From Emmonsiellopsis sp. PD_33 (lineage: Eukaryota > Ascomycota > Eurotiomycetes > Onygenales > Ajellomycetaceae), in contig JANTQF010000107.1 in assembly GCA_032988165.1 (NCBI GenBank), positions 41,801 through 105,800 of the forward strand: DNA of 64,000 bases, in the 5' to 3' direction. The position numbers were made by a program, and so were the translations under genes. Position 1 is the first letter of the stretch, and each line of letters opens with the position of its first letter. This document shows positions 10,907 to 23,800 of this stretch, in pieces. The notes under the pieces are model-generated. The model worked only from the letters and a program-made list of their open reading frames with translations. It was not told the DNA's origin and did not search any database.

Positions 10907-13096
10907 TATGGAGAATGATATAGTTGCGGGATCGATGGGACATAGTTGAATAATGGGTGGAAGTTGTTCGCTGACTGAGTTCTCGAGTGTCAATTGCATG
11001 CCAATTTTCGAGACTTAATGGAGTGACTTTTTTGAATACGTTTGATAAAGATTGTTGGCAGTTCCAGTCTTTATAATTGTGAAGTGGTCTGAATGAGCTT
11101 CCCTCTCCAATAAGACATAAGGCAGGCTGTAGTGTTCGTCTCACAGATGGGAGACACGAGCGATCGTCAAAGCCCACCCAGTGCCTGAAATGTCGAGCCA
11201 TATATTCTATGTGTGACACCATCTGGTACAAGCGGAAGTGTCCCGGGGAAATGGTATCGAGTTGATCCAATGTCGTAGGGATAGCCAATTTAATCCCAAC
11301 AGCCTCGTGTCTGTTCCCGTGATACACAATAGATCCCTTCGATATCAATATATGACTCGAATACAAGACACTTAAGGAAATACAAATATAAGACATTTGT
11401 ATGATGCTAGCCGGTCATGTCGTAAGAGAAGGCAAAATAACTGGCCCTTAACAGGCGCAATATGTCATTCCGCAGTGTTGAACAATATCAATTCGGATCC
11501 GTCAAAACACTTCAGTTCAACCTGACGCTCGTCAAAGTCGAATCAGTACACAGAATGTCAAATTCTCACGGCCTATACTCACCACAGGCCCAGAAGTTAG
11601 TTTCCCGGGGGCGCTTAAACTCCACTGAAGCTGCAACATTATGTTACCCGAGACGGTCAATATCAGGATACTCTCGTTCCAATATGAAGATCGAAAAAGA
11701 CCGTCGTAGGACGAAACACCAACGTCATGACTCCCCTTGAAGCGGGATGGCAGTTCGGCGTTTCTATCTCCCTGGCAAATACCGCAAGTGAGATTTTGGT
11801 TTCAGTTAAGTCGATCATTTCCTGCATCATGTACTCTACAGCAATGATCCGATTAGTACCATTTTTTCTCTCCGCCCTTCCGCTAGGTGACGGACAAGAG
11901 AGGGGTTTCCAGTTTTATCAGATTATACCGACAGAATCCAAGCCCTGGACGGCTTGGAAACCAGATTCCCGATTTCGAGGAACTGCTAAATGCCGTCTGG
12001 GTAGACCGAGGCATCGATTGGCGGCATATCGTGGTCAGGACTCCTGCCAGAGCAGGCCCAGAAGAGTTCTGTCCGAGGAGCGTTTCAAAGGGATCAGCGG
12101 TATCGAGTCAGGGGCACAAAGACCTGCAAGACTTGCAATCTAAGAAACTTCCATCCAGAGTCTCTAGGATCGACCGGTATCATCCATCTTGGCTCTCCTT
12201 GGGGGGTCAATGGTGGTTGAAATTGCATTGTCGTCGCATCGGGCCGGCCCGTTTTTAATCCGTGCACAAACTACATCTACCTCCAACCAGCAACATCACT
12301 TCTTAATCTGCCCGAGTCTCTATCTCTACTTCGGCTCCTCGGAGTATCATCGCATTGTCCCATCTTCTGTCGGGATGCACCCCCTGAACTAACGTGCAAT
12401 TACCAGATCCTAGGATCCAATTATTGAGTCAATGACCGCGACTGTCCACCGCACGCGCCGACGCGGCTGCAATGTTTTGAAATACTATCTTCTTGTGCAT
12501 GTCACAATCACAATATCGCGCATTCAGCAAGGTCTAGCCTCTATGTCAAGAAGCGATCCGTGGTACGGATGTTGATGATGGCACCATTTATTTGCAGCCC
12601 AAAAACCCGGGCGACATGCCCCTTGCATCCCGACGTCGTACCAGATCCGCTTCTATTGGATATCGCCCAGAAACGGACTATGGGCGGCGTTTTCTGTGCC
12701 CGCACAGGTACCACATCCCCTGGCCCAGATCCTCCGCTTTGTTATGCCTTACAGGTTCCTGGCTCCCGTTCTGGGCTTATGGATAACGCCCTGTAAACAA
12801 TCTGTTGTTTGCCTGGCCCAGATGTCTCCTGCACCCCTTGCAGGCCTAACTCAATTGACCTGAAAGGGACAACCGCAGGAAGGGGTCCCGAGGGCTGGAG
12901 GTACAATCGTGCTGCTGACCGTCGAGTATATAATATTGAGACATCGGCTCCCTCTTCTCCTTCTCTTCTATTTTCTTTCTGCCTTTCCATCCCTCGTTCA
13001 GTCCAATCGTTAACTATATAATTACCCCTGCCACTCGCTTGGTTTGCGAATACTTTTTCCTGTTTCCGCATCTGAACAGACAACGACTATTTCAAC
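10907..13096. other. Intergenic spacer, 2.2 kb
   Basis: No gene is supported. Several overlapping frames at 11460-12400 have no domain, signal peptide or splice logic. The last 170 bases before 13097 are a pyrimidine-rich promoter/5' UTR. Confidence 0.55.
12927..13000 (+). promoter_or_regulatory. TATA-like box and CT-rich tract upstream of the Pro-rich GPI gene
   Basis: TATATAAT at 12927-12934, followed by a pyrimidine-rich stretch (about 12949-13000), some 100-170 bp before the ATG at 13097. This arrangement is typical of highly expressed filamentous-fungal promoters. Inferred from position and composition only. Confidence 0.45.
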
Positions 13097-13761
13097 ATGC
13101 ATTCTAAATATCTTATTGCGCTGGCACTGTCTAGCATTGCGTTGGCAGTGAATGATAATGCTCAAATTATAAATCTGTGAGTTTGATGCTTTTCAATTTC
13201 TATTATCCGGGCGCCGACAGGAATATACAACACTTCTGTATTTGTACCTGGTGATAAGAAGTGCCATTGATATACAGACTATATCTTGTCAACGCCCACG
13301 AGTGCTAACATCCTATCTCCAGCGGTGACGGCGAAGCGTACACCCTCGATCAGACCAAGAGTTGGCCGCATCACACCAAGGAGACTGGGTACCCGGGCTA
13401 CCCTATCTACTCCACCGAGGAGCCAAGCTACCCCGTCGGGACTTCGACCGACTGCCCCCCTGAGGAGACCAGCCCGCCGCCTTACAAAACTACGGGATAT
13501 CCTCCTCATGAGACTTCTACACCGCCAGGGTACCCGACGCCTCCACCAACCCACGAGACTTCTCCTCCAACCCTGCCACCGTATACGCCTTCCTTGACCA
13601 TCAGCGTTTCAAGGAACATTACCCAGACAGGGTATAACCCCCCTCCTCAGCATACCACCCCTCCTTACGAGGAAATCAATGGTGCTTCCCGTCTCGCTGG
13701 CTCTTGGGCCACTGGCTTCGTCGGTGTGATTGGTGCCATGTATCTGGCTGCTGCTCTGTAG
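13097..13761 (+). CDS. Small Pro/Tyr/Thr-rich GPI-anchored wall protein, 172 aa
   Basis: Two exons, 13097-13176 and 13323-13761 (intron 13177-13322, GTGAGT...CTCCAG). Exon 1 encodes a clean signal peptide (MHSKYLIALALSSIALAV). Exon 2 is low-complexity, with repeated GYP, PPY, HETS and TPP motifs. It then has one N-x-T sequon (RNIT) and a C-terminal GPI-type signal: a small-residue site (NGAS) plus a hydrophobic end (GFVGVIGAMYLAAAL). The chain has only one Cys. No enzymatic domain is visible; a structural or adhesive wall role is inferred from architecture alone. The exon 2 frame has no Met start of its own, so the gene appears only after splicing. Other acceptors in the intron do not give this open frame. 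Confidence 0.78.
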
Positions 13762-14686
13762 AGGAGGCAGACCATTTGGGGAGAGCGCGGCGGGTTCAGC
13801 AGCAGGCGCATTTCGGCCACGCGGGGATGGGAAGGTCGATTTTCACATTTCTACCACAGATCATGACGGAGTAGCCGGTGACAGGCAACACTTTTCCCCG
13901 TTTTATAATAGCTGGAGTGGACATATTTATAATTCTCCCTTTTCTTTCTTTCCCCTTCTGCTTTCACGCCGCTCGCTATTCATTGCTGTCACGGTTACGA
14001 ATTCGCCAATTTTGTCCCCGTCATGGTTTACCCTTTTAATTTCTTCTAGTGGATTTGGGTTTAGAGAACAGGTGTTGTATTTTTTAGAAGAACTATATTA
14101 TACATTTTACCTTTTATATAGGGCCCAATCTAGGCAAACCAAGTCCTTCTTTAGCTACTAAAGTCAGATTACTTCAAGTCGCTCTTAGCGGGTGTTATGC
14201 GTGAAGTATGCCATAAATCATTTGATCCCCCTAAATATATGGCACAGCCAAAGTTTGGATTTAAAAAAAATTCATTTAAAAAAGATGAATAAATATGCAA
14301 GAATAATAGGCAACTTGCATCATGCATTGACCAATCATATGCATTTCAGGCGCCGAATATTGTTTGTATTCTGCAAACTGTGCATTCTTTGTTCATTTAT
14401 TGACTTGGCATGCGTTGCAAGTAATTTTAAATATTTCAATTCAAGATACTCGGCAAATGTATGGTTGAAACATGATTGGAGAGGGTTGAGGATCGTTGGT
14501 TGGAGTTGCTCGAACAAGCAAATCGCAGCCTCAGGCGCCAATATCCGACACAACTTCAACCCCACCCCATCCCCACCATGCAGAACGCGGCTTGACCTCC
14601 AGCATAACCTCCACAATAACTATAGTTTCTTCAATGAATAAGATACCAATAGGGACCCTATCCAAACAGATATACCAAGCACCATA
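13762..14686. other. Intergenic spacer
   Basis: 3' region of the Pro-rich protein gene and 5' region of ATG12. AT-rich at 14080-14480. No gene is seen. Confidence 0.55.
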
Positions 14687-15714
<1,028 letters not shown>

Positions 15715-15976
15715 TATTTGTGGTCCTATGGCTGGTTCAGTTACCGAGTGTGCTATCTATCGTACGACATCAGAATTATGAGGAATTGTTTAAAAAGGTC
15801 AGTCCATTGCTTGATCCGTATGACCTTTCGACCAAAAATTCAATCCCGGTCTAACATACACGGGCAAGGAGATATCAATCATGACGCAAAGCAAAATCAT
15901 AAGGGGGGCAAAAATTTCCCACAGAAACAAACGAAAAAGGTATATATGTATCAGCAACAAACAAAATACCGCGCTT

Positions 15977-17079
15977 CTAACCACTTCCCACCAATTTCTC
16001 GAACTCCTCAAGGTCCTCCTTCGAAATGGGATAGGTGTGCTCCTTAGCAGGATATTCTCTTGTCTTTACCTCTTCCTTATACTTTTCGATCGCCTTCAAA
16101 CTTTCGCCCCAAATGTCACCATACTTCTTCACAAATTTGGGTAGGAACCTCCCTGGGGGGAAATTTCCACTCATATCAACTTGGACCAGAACCTGCCCAG
16201 AACAGCCATTGCCAGCGCCGATGCCGATTGTCGGTATTCTCAACTTCTTGGTAACGATGGTTGCTATCTCTGGTGGGATGGCTTCAAGAACGACCATGAA
16301 AGCCCCAGCTTCTTGGATTGCCAGAGCATCATTCAAAATCTTCAAAGCACCGGCTGTTGATTTTCCCTGGACACGGAAACCACCCAAAGCACTTTGCCTT
16401 TGAGGGGTCAAACCGACATGACCGACGACTGCTATTCCGGCCTGAGTAATAGCTTTTACTGTCGACGCCATCTCCGCGCCTCCTTCAAGCTTGACACTTT
16501 GTACACGTCCTTCTTTGATGATACGGATAGCGGACGCTACCGCAAGCTCGGGGGATACCTCATACGACCCCATCGGCATATCGCCAACCTAGAGTGACGA
16601 AGATCAATTAGCATCCAAGTTCTAGGTATTCATACGCATAGGACAAAACGATATAGGGCAAAACTCACGGTGAAAGCTGCCCCTACTGCACGAGATACGC
16701 TTCGACAATGGAGGATCATCTCATCCAAACAAACCTCGCTTGTGTCCGCCATTCCCAGGGCCACCATCGCGAGGCTATCGCCAACGAGGACCATGTCCAT
16801 ACCAGCAGCTTCAGCAACATGTCCACTTGGGAAATCATGTGCCGTCAGCATAGTAATAGGCTCATTCTTCTGGTGCAGCGTCTGCAATGACTTGATTGTG
16901 ACTTTCTTGCGGTTTATTGGAGCACCCATTGGAGAGTGGGAGCTGTGACGCCGTTGGCAGGGCCATGTCGTTGGGCTCGATATCGGGTGTATGTTTACGG
17001 CAGCGAGGGGCACAGAACGGGTTCCGCCAAGGAGAGGACGACATGGCCCAGCAAGGCGAAGGGGGAGGCGGAGAGCCAT
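15977..17079 (-). CDS. panB: 3-methyl-2-oxobutanoate hydroxymethyltransferase (pantothenate synthesis)
   Basis: Transfers a hydroxymethyl group from 5,10-methylene-tetrahydrofolate to alpha-ketoisovalerate, giving ketopantoate: the first committed step of pantothenate and CoA synthesis. Two exons on the minus strand, 17079-16669 and 16588-15977 (intron 16668-16589, GTGAGT...CTAG), 340 aa. The N-terminal ~50 residues are Arg/Ser/Pro-rich and lack acidic residues, consistent with a mitochondrial presequence. Family motifs: ITMLTAHDFPSG, MDMVLVGDSLAMVALG, VGDMPMGSYEVSPE, VKLEGG, AGIAVVGHVGLTPQ, GAFMVVLEAIPPE, and IPTIGIGAGNGCSGQVLV. The metal- and substrate-binding Asp and Glu residues sit in GDS, GDMP and LEAIP and are intact. 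Length is normal for fungal PanB. Upstream of it, on the same strand, lies the MDR oxidoreductase gene, with no functional link evident. Confidence 0.95.
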
Positions 17080-17752
17080 TGCGGGAGCAATTTCACTCGG
17101 GATTTCGGAAAATCAAGGAGGGGCTCGAGTTGGTGGACTAGCCCGGGGCAAACAGAGTGAACGAAAGAATCCCATGTCTCCGGAAGAGTTGCCAATTGCT
17201 ATTGCTGACATTTATATAACTTCGACGACGTGATGGTATATGCAGCGTACACAGGAGAATCTTTGGAGTCCTGGCGGCATGTTCCCGATTTGTTGTTTTT
17301 CCGTTCCGTCGGGCGAACCGAGGTCGGCCTTTGTTGCCGGTGACTAAGCGGCCCTGATGTCATTGTTATGTCATCCTCTCCTCCCCCCTTGCTTCGCAGC
17401 AAACAATCGATCCATACGGCTACAGAGCAATGCGATGTGCAGGATGACCTTCAGTCCAGTTAGCTATGCAGCAGGCCGGTTATGACATTTCTTCGTGCGA
17501 TTAATAACGGCTTGCTGCATACTTCGGAGTCCCGATGCCCCTGAATGCCTAGTAATCACGATCAAGTCGGACCAAATTTCAACAATGGTCCGGTTGTACG
17601 ACAACAAAATCCCGTTTAAGTGAATGGATGGGATCTTCTTCTTGCCATTAACTGCCGCGTCTGGCTACCGTCTTTTTGAGTATTCCAGGCACTTTGCTCC
17701 CTTGGTTGATTATTTCATGTACGTACAGGCGGGGAAAAGTTTGTTCTCGGCC
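17080..17752. other. Intergenic spacer
   Basis: 3' region of the oxidoreductase gene and promoter of panB, same orientation. No gene is seen. Confidence 0.6.
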
Positions 17753-18917
17753 TCAAGGATGCACATTTCTTTTGACAGTCTCCTTGCCATCCCGATAATA
17801 ATCCAATGCTTCATTGACCTTTCCAGCATCAAGTCCCTCGATCACTTCAAAATTGCTAGGCTTTATTTTCCCGTCGCGCGCCCACCCTGCGATATGCTTG
17901 AAAAATTCGATTGCGAATTCAGAATGCAGTTGGCTCGATCCCTTTATCATTCTACATTCGTATCCTGCTGTTTTGGATCCAATACTGTCGACCGAAATTT
18001 TATCGTCCTGAGGTTGGGTCAGTACAAGCAGCACGCCTTTCTTTGAGTTTGACAGCGCAGCAAGGCCGAGTTGCTGCGAGTCTCGGGAACTGAACGCGTC
18101 AACTGCATATACAAGGTTATCGCCTGTAACGTCTCGAATTTCCTTTAAAATATCCCTTGTGTGCCGATCAATGAAGCAGGTAGCGCCTAGATCCTTGAGC
18201 TTCCCCTCGTTTCTCTTTCCCGCCACGGCAATTATTTGACCAATGCCTGCCATCTTCGCAACTTGGATGGTATATCTTCCACAATTGGTCCCGGCCCCGA
18301 GGACTAGAAGGGTCTTTGATGCGTAGTCGAATGTGGCAGCCCCACTGCTCCATGGAGGCGGAAACCCATGCCCTGATTCATGGAAAAGAGCCAAAAATGG
18401 CGGAATCGTGTTTGTTGGCAAAGTTACCGCTTCGTCGTCGGTCAATCCGGAATCAGCGACTTTAGCGGCATGCTTCGCATTGACGATAGTGTACTCTTGC
18501 AGCCCCCCTGTATCGGCAGAGATGGGTCCGTTTCCATTTGGGCTAGATTGCGCAAAGACATGTTCTCCGACTGAATAGGTTGCTGCGATGGCCCCGGGAC
18601 CGAGCTTTACTACCTCGCCCGCGAGATCATTGGCTAGGACAGCCAGTCCGCTCTGCAAAAGTAATCCGAAGTCGCGCACTTTCTGGTCATGTGGGTTCAC
18701 TGTGGTTGTGTTTGTTAGCTGGTTGGGAAGCACGAAATGAAAGAATGGATGCGTGTACTCGTCTCTGGGCCTGGGGGTGGCATGTCCAATAGGGGAACTT
18801 ACAGCTAGCAGCAGTAACTTTTACAAGAAGCTCGTTCTCTCCTGGTTCTGGGATCGGTCGTTCTTCAAGGACAACAGGTGTGCCCACGGCATGGAGGAGT
18901 AGGGCCTTTTGAGACAT
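17753..18917 (-). CDS. MDR-superfamily (zinc-type alcohol dehydrogenase/quinone reductase-like) oxidoreductase
   Basis: NAD(P)H-dependent medium-chain dehydrogenase/reductase, 353 aa, in two exons: 18917-18803 and 18699-17753 (intron 18802-18700, GTAAGT...CACAG). The N-terminal GroES-like domain shows KALLLHAVGTPVVLEERPIPEPGENELLVKV and LNPHDQKVRDFG. The Rossmann domain shows TLLVLGAGTNCGRYTIQVAKMAG, an atypical form of the usual GxGxxG/AxxxxG loop. The Cys/His set for structural and catalytic zinc is not evident, so it is probably a zinc-free reductase of the fungal enoyl-reductase-like group. Substrate cannot be told from sequence. No secondary-metabolite neighbours are present, arguing against a cluster role. 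The C terminus RNVHP has no targeting signal. Confidence 0.87.
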
Positions 18918-20855
18918 TATTGTGAGAAGGAATTTGAGGCTTATTAATTGTATTATAGTGTGTATACGGTGGTAAATTTCTCCCTTTAGAATTGGCTTGG
19001 ATCTTGAATATGAAATCGTATATACATAGTTTGTTCAGGTGTAGAAAGGGGGGGTCTTTTATATACCGGCCTCCTTACTTCGTCCGGCTGACAAATTTAT
19101 ATATTTCCGTCCACCCGCAAAAAATCTCTCAATCCACTCCACCACCAAACCTCGTGTCCACCCCGCATCTCAAACCATTCCAAGGTTTCTATCAATCATT
19201 CACCTCATCCGGAGACATTGGAGGTGGATAACTACTTCGCCATGGATAACATTGTTAATAAAAAACGTTCGAGTGGGGGATAACGGAAACCAGAATGTCT
19301 CCGAGCCTTATGGGGGGGATCGAGCCTCTATCATTACAAATCGAGCCTCTCTCATTACAAATTGGGAGAAGGATGATCATGATCATGGGATAGAATGGGT
19401 GAGTTACATTTTCCTCCCTTCTTTTTGTATCTAGGATGTGATTGGTGTGTTTCTGAGCTTTGGATGATGCTAGTTGAGGGCGGGATCGGATACATGAGAC
19501 TATCCGGACGTCCTTCGATTTGAATACCTATTGAACCGAAAATATTGCTACCTACTAATTCCAAGAGTCAGTTGCGAGGCAAGGGGGGGAGATATTACAG
19601 TCTGTCTGACAATTCCCCGATGGTGTGTGGTGCAAGGACGTTCAACGCGTTGATCCTGGCGTTTTTTGATCGGTCGTCAATCACGAATCTTCTGGTCCGG
19701 CGGTTGTGAGCTGAACGTCTTATGCTTTCAGATATACTACACTTGATGAAGCGGGTTTTTAGTCCTGACAGCTATGCCCGCCGCAAAGATGGAATGAAGC
19801 TCGCTTGATACGGGCGGCACCCTTGTCGGAAACCGATATGATTTCCGTGCCTACGCCGCAGCCTAGTGATATTGGTGTGTCTTAGGTAGATGCATATCTA
19901 CGAATTGCACCGTGCCGTTATCCAACATCGAAACCCTGTTTTTGTTGGATGTTGTTCGTTCCCCTCCTGGGCTTCGGTTCCTGGGAGGCTCGAGCCACCT
20001 ATGAATCAATTTGCTGCTGCGGTGCTGCTCATGCAGTCTCACGCATTTGAAAACATCTATTTTAAGATCCCAACATGCATTGCCTGCAACATTGAAAACG
20101 AGTGCCACTCCATTGCCAGACACGGGAAGTCCTAGTCACCTGCCCTTTTCGGAATCGCACGATGACAAGGGAGCTTGTTTGCTCTGTTAATGTCTACACT
20201 GAACAAGTCACGACACCATTCTGAGTTACATCTTGTGGAAGCGGACATGGCCTCATCAGCTATGTTGAACTTGAAGGGCGACCAGGATCGATCTTTCGCC
20301 CCGCCTGCATGTATTTGTGTCGTACCTACCTACCACAGAGTTGAGGGCACACACCTAGAGAGTCTTGCATGTTGGCGATTTACGAGTCCTCGATCCCTGA
20401 TGAACTGTCTGAGCACCTCAATGGCCATTTACCGGTTGGAAAACGCCTCAAGAGGGGTAGGATAATTTCTTTTTTATGTCTTTTTTTAGAAAGAAAGGGG
20501 CTACCTGACTCTGCAAAAGCCACTGCTGATTACCTCTCCCCTCCCCCGCTGAAGACGGTAGATGTCCGTTCGGGCGCGAACATGGCTGATGCATGCGTTT
20601 ATCCAATCACCGCTCGATCATATGTTGGTGGGCGGGGAAGAGAGATTCATCATGGTACCCCCTGGGAGCTAACTTATCAGTACAAGGCCGTCGACATTCG
20701 CTTTGCGGCTATGCTTAAAGCATTCGATGCTCCAGTTACATAATATCTGACCTTTGTTGAAAATTGTGTAATTCTGCTGCTGGACTCCGTTCTGAGCAAT
20801 ATATGCTTCATTCGACATTTCGCCCTCGAGGATTCGTTCGCCTGCTTTAGCAAAC
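18918..20855. other. Divergent intergenic spacer, 1.9 kb
   Basis: Between the oxidoreductase (-) and the ankyrin membrane protein (+). It contains a short tandem repeat (19320-19361) and otherwise only small unconvincing frames. Confidence 0.55.
19320..19361. repeat. Tandem duplication of a 21-bp unit
   Basis: Two copies of TCGAGCCTCTNTCATTACAAA head to tail with one mismatch (A/C). Local duplication in a gene-free spacer; no function is implied. Confidence 0.85.
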
Positions 20856-23800
20856 ATGTTTGCCATTCTCACCTTCCTGTTTTTCGCTGGCCATGTTGCT
20901 GCAGATCGTGGAGAAGACTTTTCGAATAACCTGTTTACGGATCTGGCACCGTGGGTCCTACTACGTTTCATATAGTGGTACGGTTACTGACAAAACGTTG
21001 TTGCAATTAGGTTGCTGGCTCTCTTTGGAGAAAAGTTTACAATGCAGTTCATGAGTCAGTCCATGGGATGGGCGGATAATATAATCCTCGCTATGGCTCC
21101 CTTGGGTATTATCACCGCCGTTGTCGCCGCCACCAGGGTCGGCGGACCTTCATGGCTCAAAGCAATCGTCGGGAGAGCAAGAGAGAACTTGGCCGTTGCC
21201 GAAGCCGAGTTAATGTCGTCCACCTCAAAGGATGTTTGTGAAATGTGGAATGGCCAACAGGTGGTGAGGGTCATGGGTCAGGGCCAAATTCGGGAATTCA
21301 TAATTCTTATCCCTGATGATAATGATGATGGTGAAGAACTGAAGAAGCTGGAGGATGAGGTGATAAAGGCTGCGATACCAGAGAATGAAGAGGAAGAGCC
21401 AACAACCATGGAGGATGAAAAGGAAAAGGCTGCAACGATAGGGGTTGAAATACACACACTACAAGGGGTCAAACAGAGATGTTTGGAGGACTTGGGTTAG
21501 TGGAGCCCGCCACCCTTTTATGATATGGGCTTACAATTTGACACAGACGAGAAGAGCGAAGAACAGTTTCCGTGGCTGGATGCCAATCAAAAAGAGGTTC
21601 TTCTCCGCCTATGGATGCCCTCGAGATGTTATGTGGTTCGGAATTTGAACACGGATGCGCCAAACATAACATTCAATATCCATAATAGCGTCGGGAGGAA
21701 ACAGCTGCGAGTTGTAGCAGCCATCGGAATAGCGGTTCAGTTGGGAATCCTGATTTATTTCGGATTTCTAACTTACCACCCTACGCTGTCATTTCCAAAA
21801 GATGGTGACCCTGTTGCTGGTTATGCATTTCCTTGTGCTTCATCTGGAACGGCATTATTGGTAACAGGCATGCTTATATGCTCGCATGTGGTAGAGAGCA
21901 GCACGAAAGAGCATAGATATCGAGTAAAGAAGGGTTGGCAAGCTCAGATCGTCTGGTTACAAAGGAATGGAATCGTGAATGATCAATCTTTCCAGTCATA
22001 TGCGATCTTTGCGGATAGCCCACGATCGATCATCACGACGTCCCAACGATATTCCAAAAGATGGATGGGCGGCGACAAGGGCTTTGGACGAGGACACACT
22101 AAGGAGGAACGGGATAATACCTCATACATTATGGAAGTCAAGGTTATTGTAGGCACAATAATCACTATCTGTGGGTTCGTCGTCCAATTTATTGGATTAC
22201 GCGGGATGCATTGGTCTGCGTCAGTGGCTCAACTCGGCGGAATTCTGCTCATGACGATTCTTAGAGCGTACGTCCGTCTGGGACTGGCAAAATTGCCGAA
22301 ATGTCAGCCCTTACCATCTGGATATGAACTTGATTGGTTGGCATCCACACTCGGGGGGGATTCGCAGTACGCGCCCTGGCTTGATTCTTCCCATATTTCC
22401 AAAAATAAGCATGATAGGCCGTGGAAAAAAGGAGGTTGGGATTGGGGAATTGTATCCTCCAGGGGCGCGTCAACGTGTAAAGGTCTCGCGAGTTCTCCCC
22501 AAATTCATGATCAGATTCCCGTGGATTCATCAACAGGGATGGGTTTCGGCAGTGCTACAAATCCCGATATTCAAGAGCAGAGCCCGAAAATTTTTCGTAA
22601 AGATAAGTGGAAACGGCGAAATGACCGCTGGATACATCCCAAAAAGGACAACGCCACAATGAGGATTAGGACGGGACTCGGTAAACTTGCAGGATGGCCT
22701 AGTCATGCTCGTATAGAGTCTGTCTCTGTCGCACGAGCAATTGAGGTCACGATGGATACCCTCTTCGGACATGAAAAGTCAAGTCTAACCTGGACTTTGA
22801 ATACTCCCAATGGCGAACTGATCTTCTTTCGCACCGAAAGGCCGGAAAAAGAGAGCTGGAGAGCTTATTCCGAAGAGATCGAAGCCGCTTTATCTTTGTG
22901 GCTCTATAGTGTTAATGAGAAGGAGGAAGATCCCTCTCCGGAGCCCCTAAACGAACACACATACCCGCAAATGTATGTTACGGATGATCCACGAGCAACG
23001 AATCCAAGTGCACGCCCTAAAACAGCCGTACAAGTTCTTGGCTTATACACAAACAGGCTGCTCCAGGACCTCCGTTGGTGGACCCCCAATGGCGGTTCGG
23101 ATCTCTTTGGTCTACAAAAGCCCAATCTTTTCATTCGAACCGTCGAGGCAGATCATCATAGAGTTCTAGGACTGAGAGTTCCAATAACCCCCCAGCATAC
23201 GAAGCTGCAGTATTCCCACTTTATGCTGCCGGACTATGGGGACGATATTCCATTTCGATCTCTGCAATCAGATAAATGGGATGAGACCACAGCACATATT
23301 GCCTCACAGTCACGCAATCCATTGAGTAAAGTATTCGCCCAGCATATATTCTTTAATTTCATGTTGGTGGCGGCGAAAATGTTGGAAGAACCCATCGCTG
23401 GCGAAGTCGAAATACAATCGAAAGTCAACAAAGGATCTTCCTTTTGGGAGGATTTTACACTCCATAATCCCCAGTTATCAAAACTGGCCCAAGATATCCA
23501 AGAAACCGGACTAGGAAGCCTTGAAGAAGTCTGGTATTGTCTCCTTCCTCCTTTGAGCATCGAGAATAAGCTGCCACGAGTCACCCCGATAATTGATCGT
23601 GTACGGCAACGGGCTGCGCCATATGAGCTATCGGGAAACTGGAAGGAAATATTGAAGCCATATTCAGGACTTGCTCGGGTGGCCCAAACGTTTCCCAAAC
23701 ACAATGACCTTGCTATAAAAGTTACCGCCCTTTTGTTAGAATGTTTGAGGAGAGTGATGGACACCATAGACCTGTTTCTTTCCCAAAAGCACGATCCCAA

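Noticed and set aside
11727..12258. Overlapping plus-strand frames, one with a protein-like stretch near 11990
   Set aside because: Two competing frames, no splice logic and no recognised family; could be an old relic but not supportable.
17753..18917. Secondary-metabolite cluster around the MDR reductase
   Set aside because: No synthase, transporter or P450 next to it; neighbours are primary-metabolism and autophagy genes.
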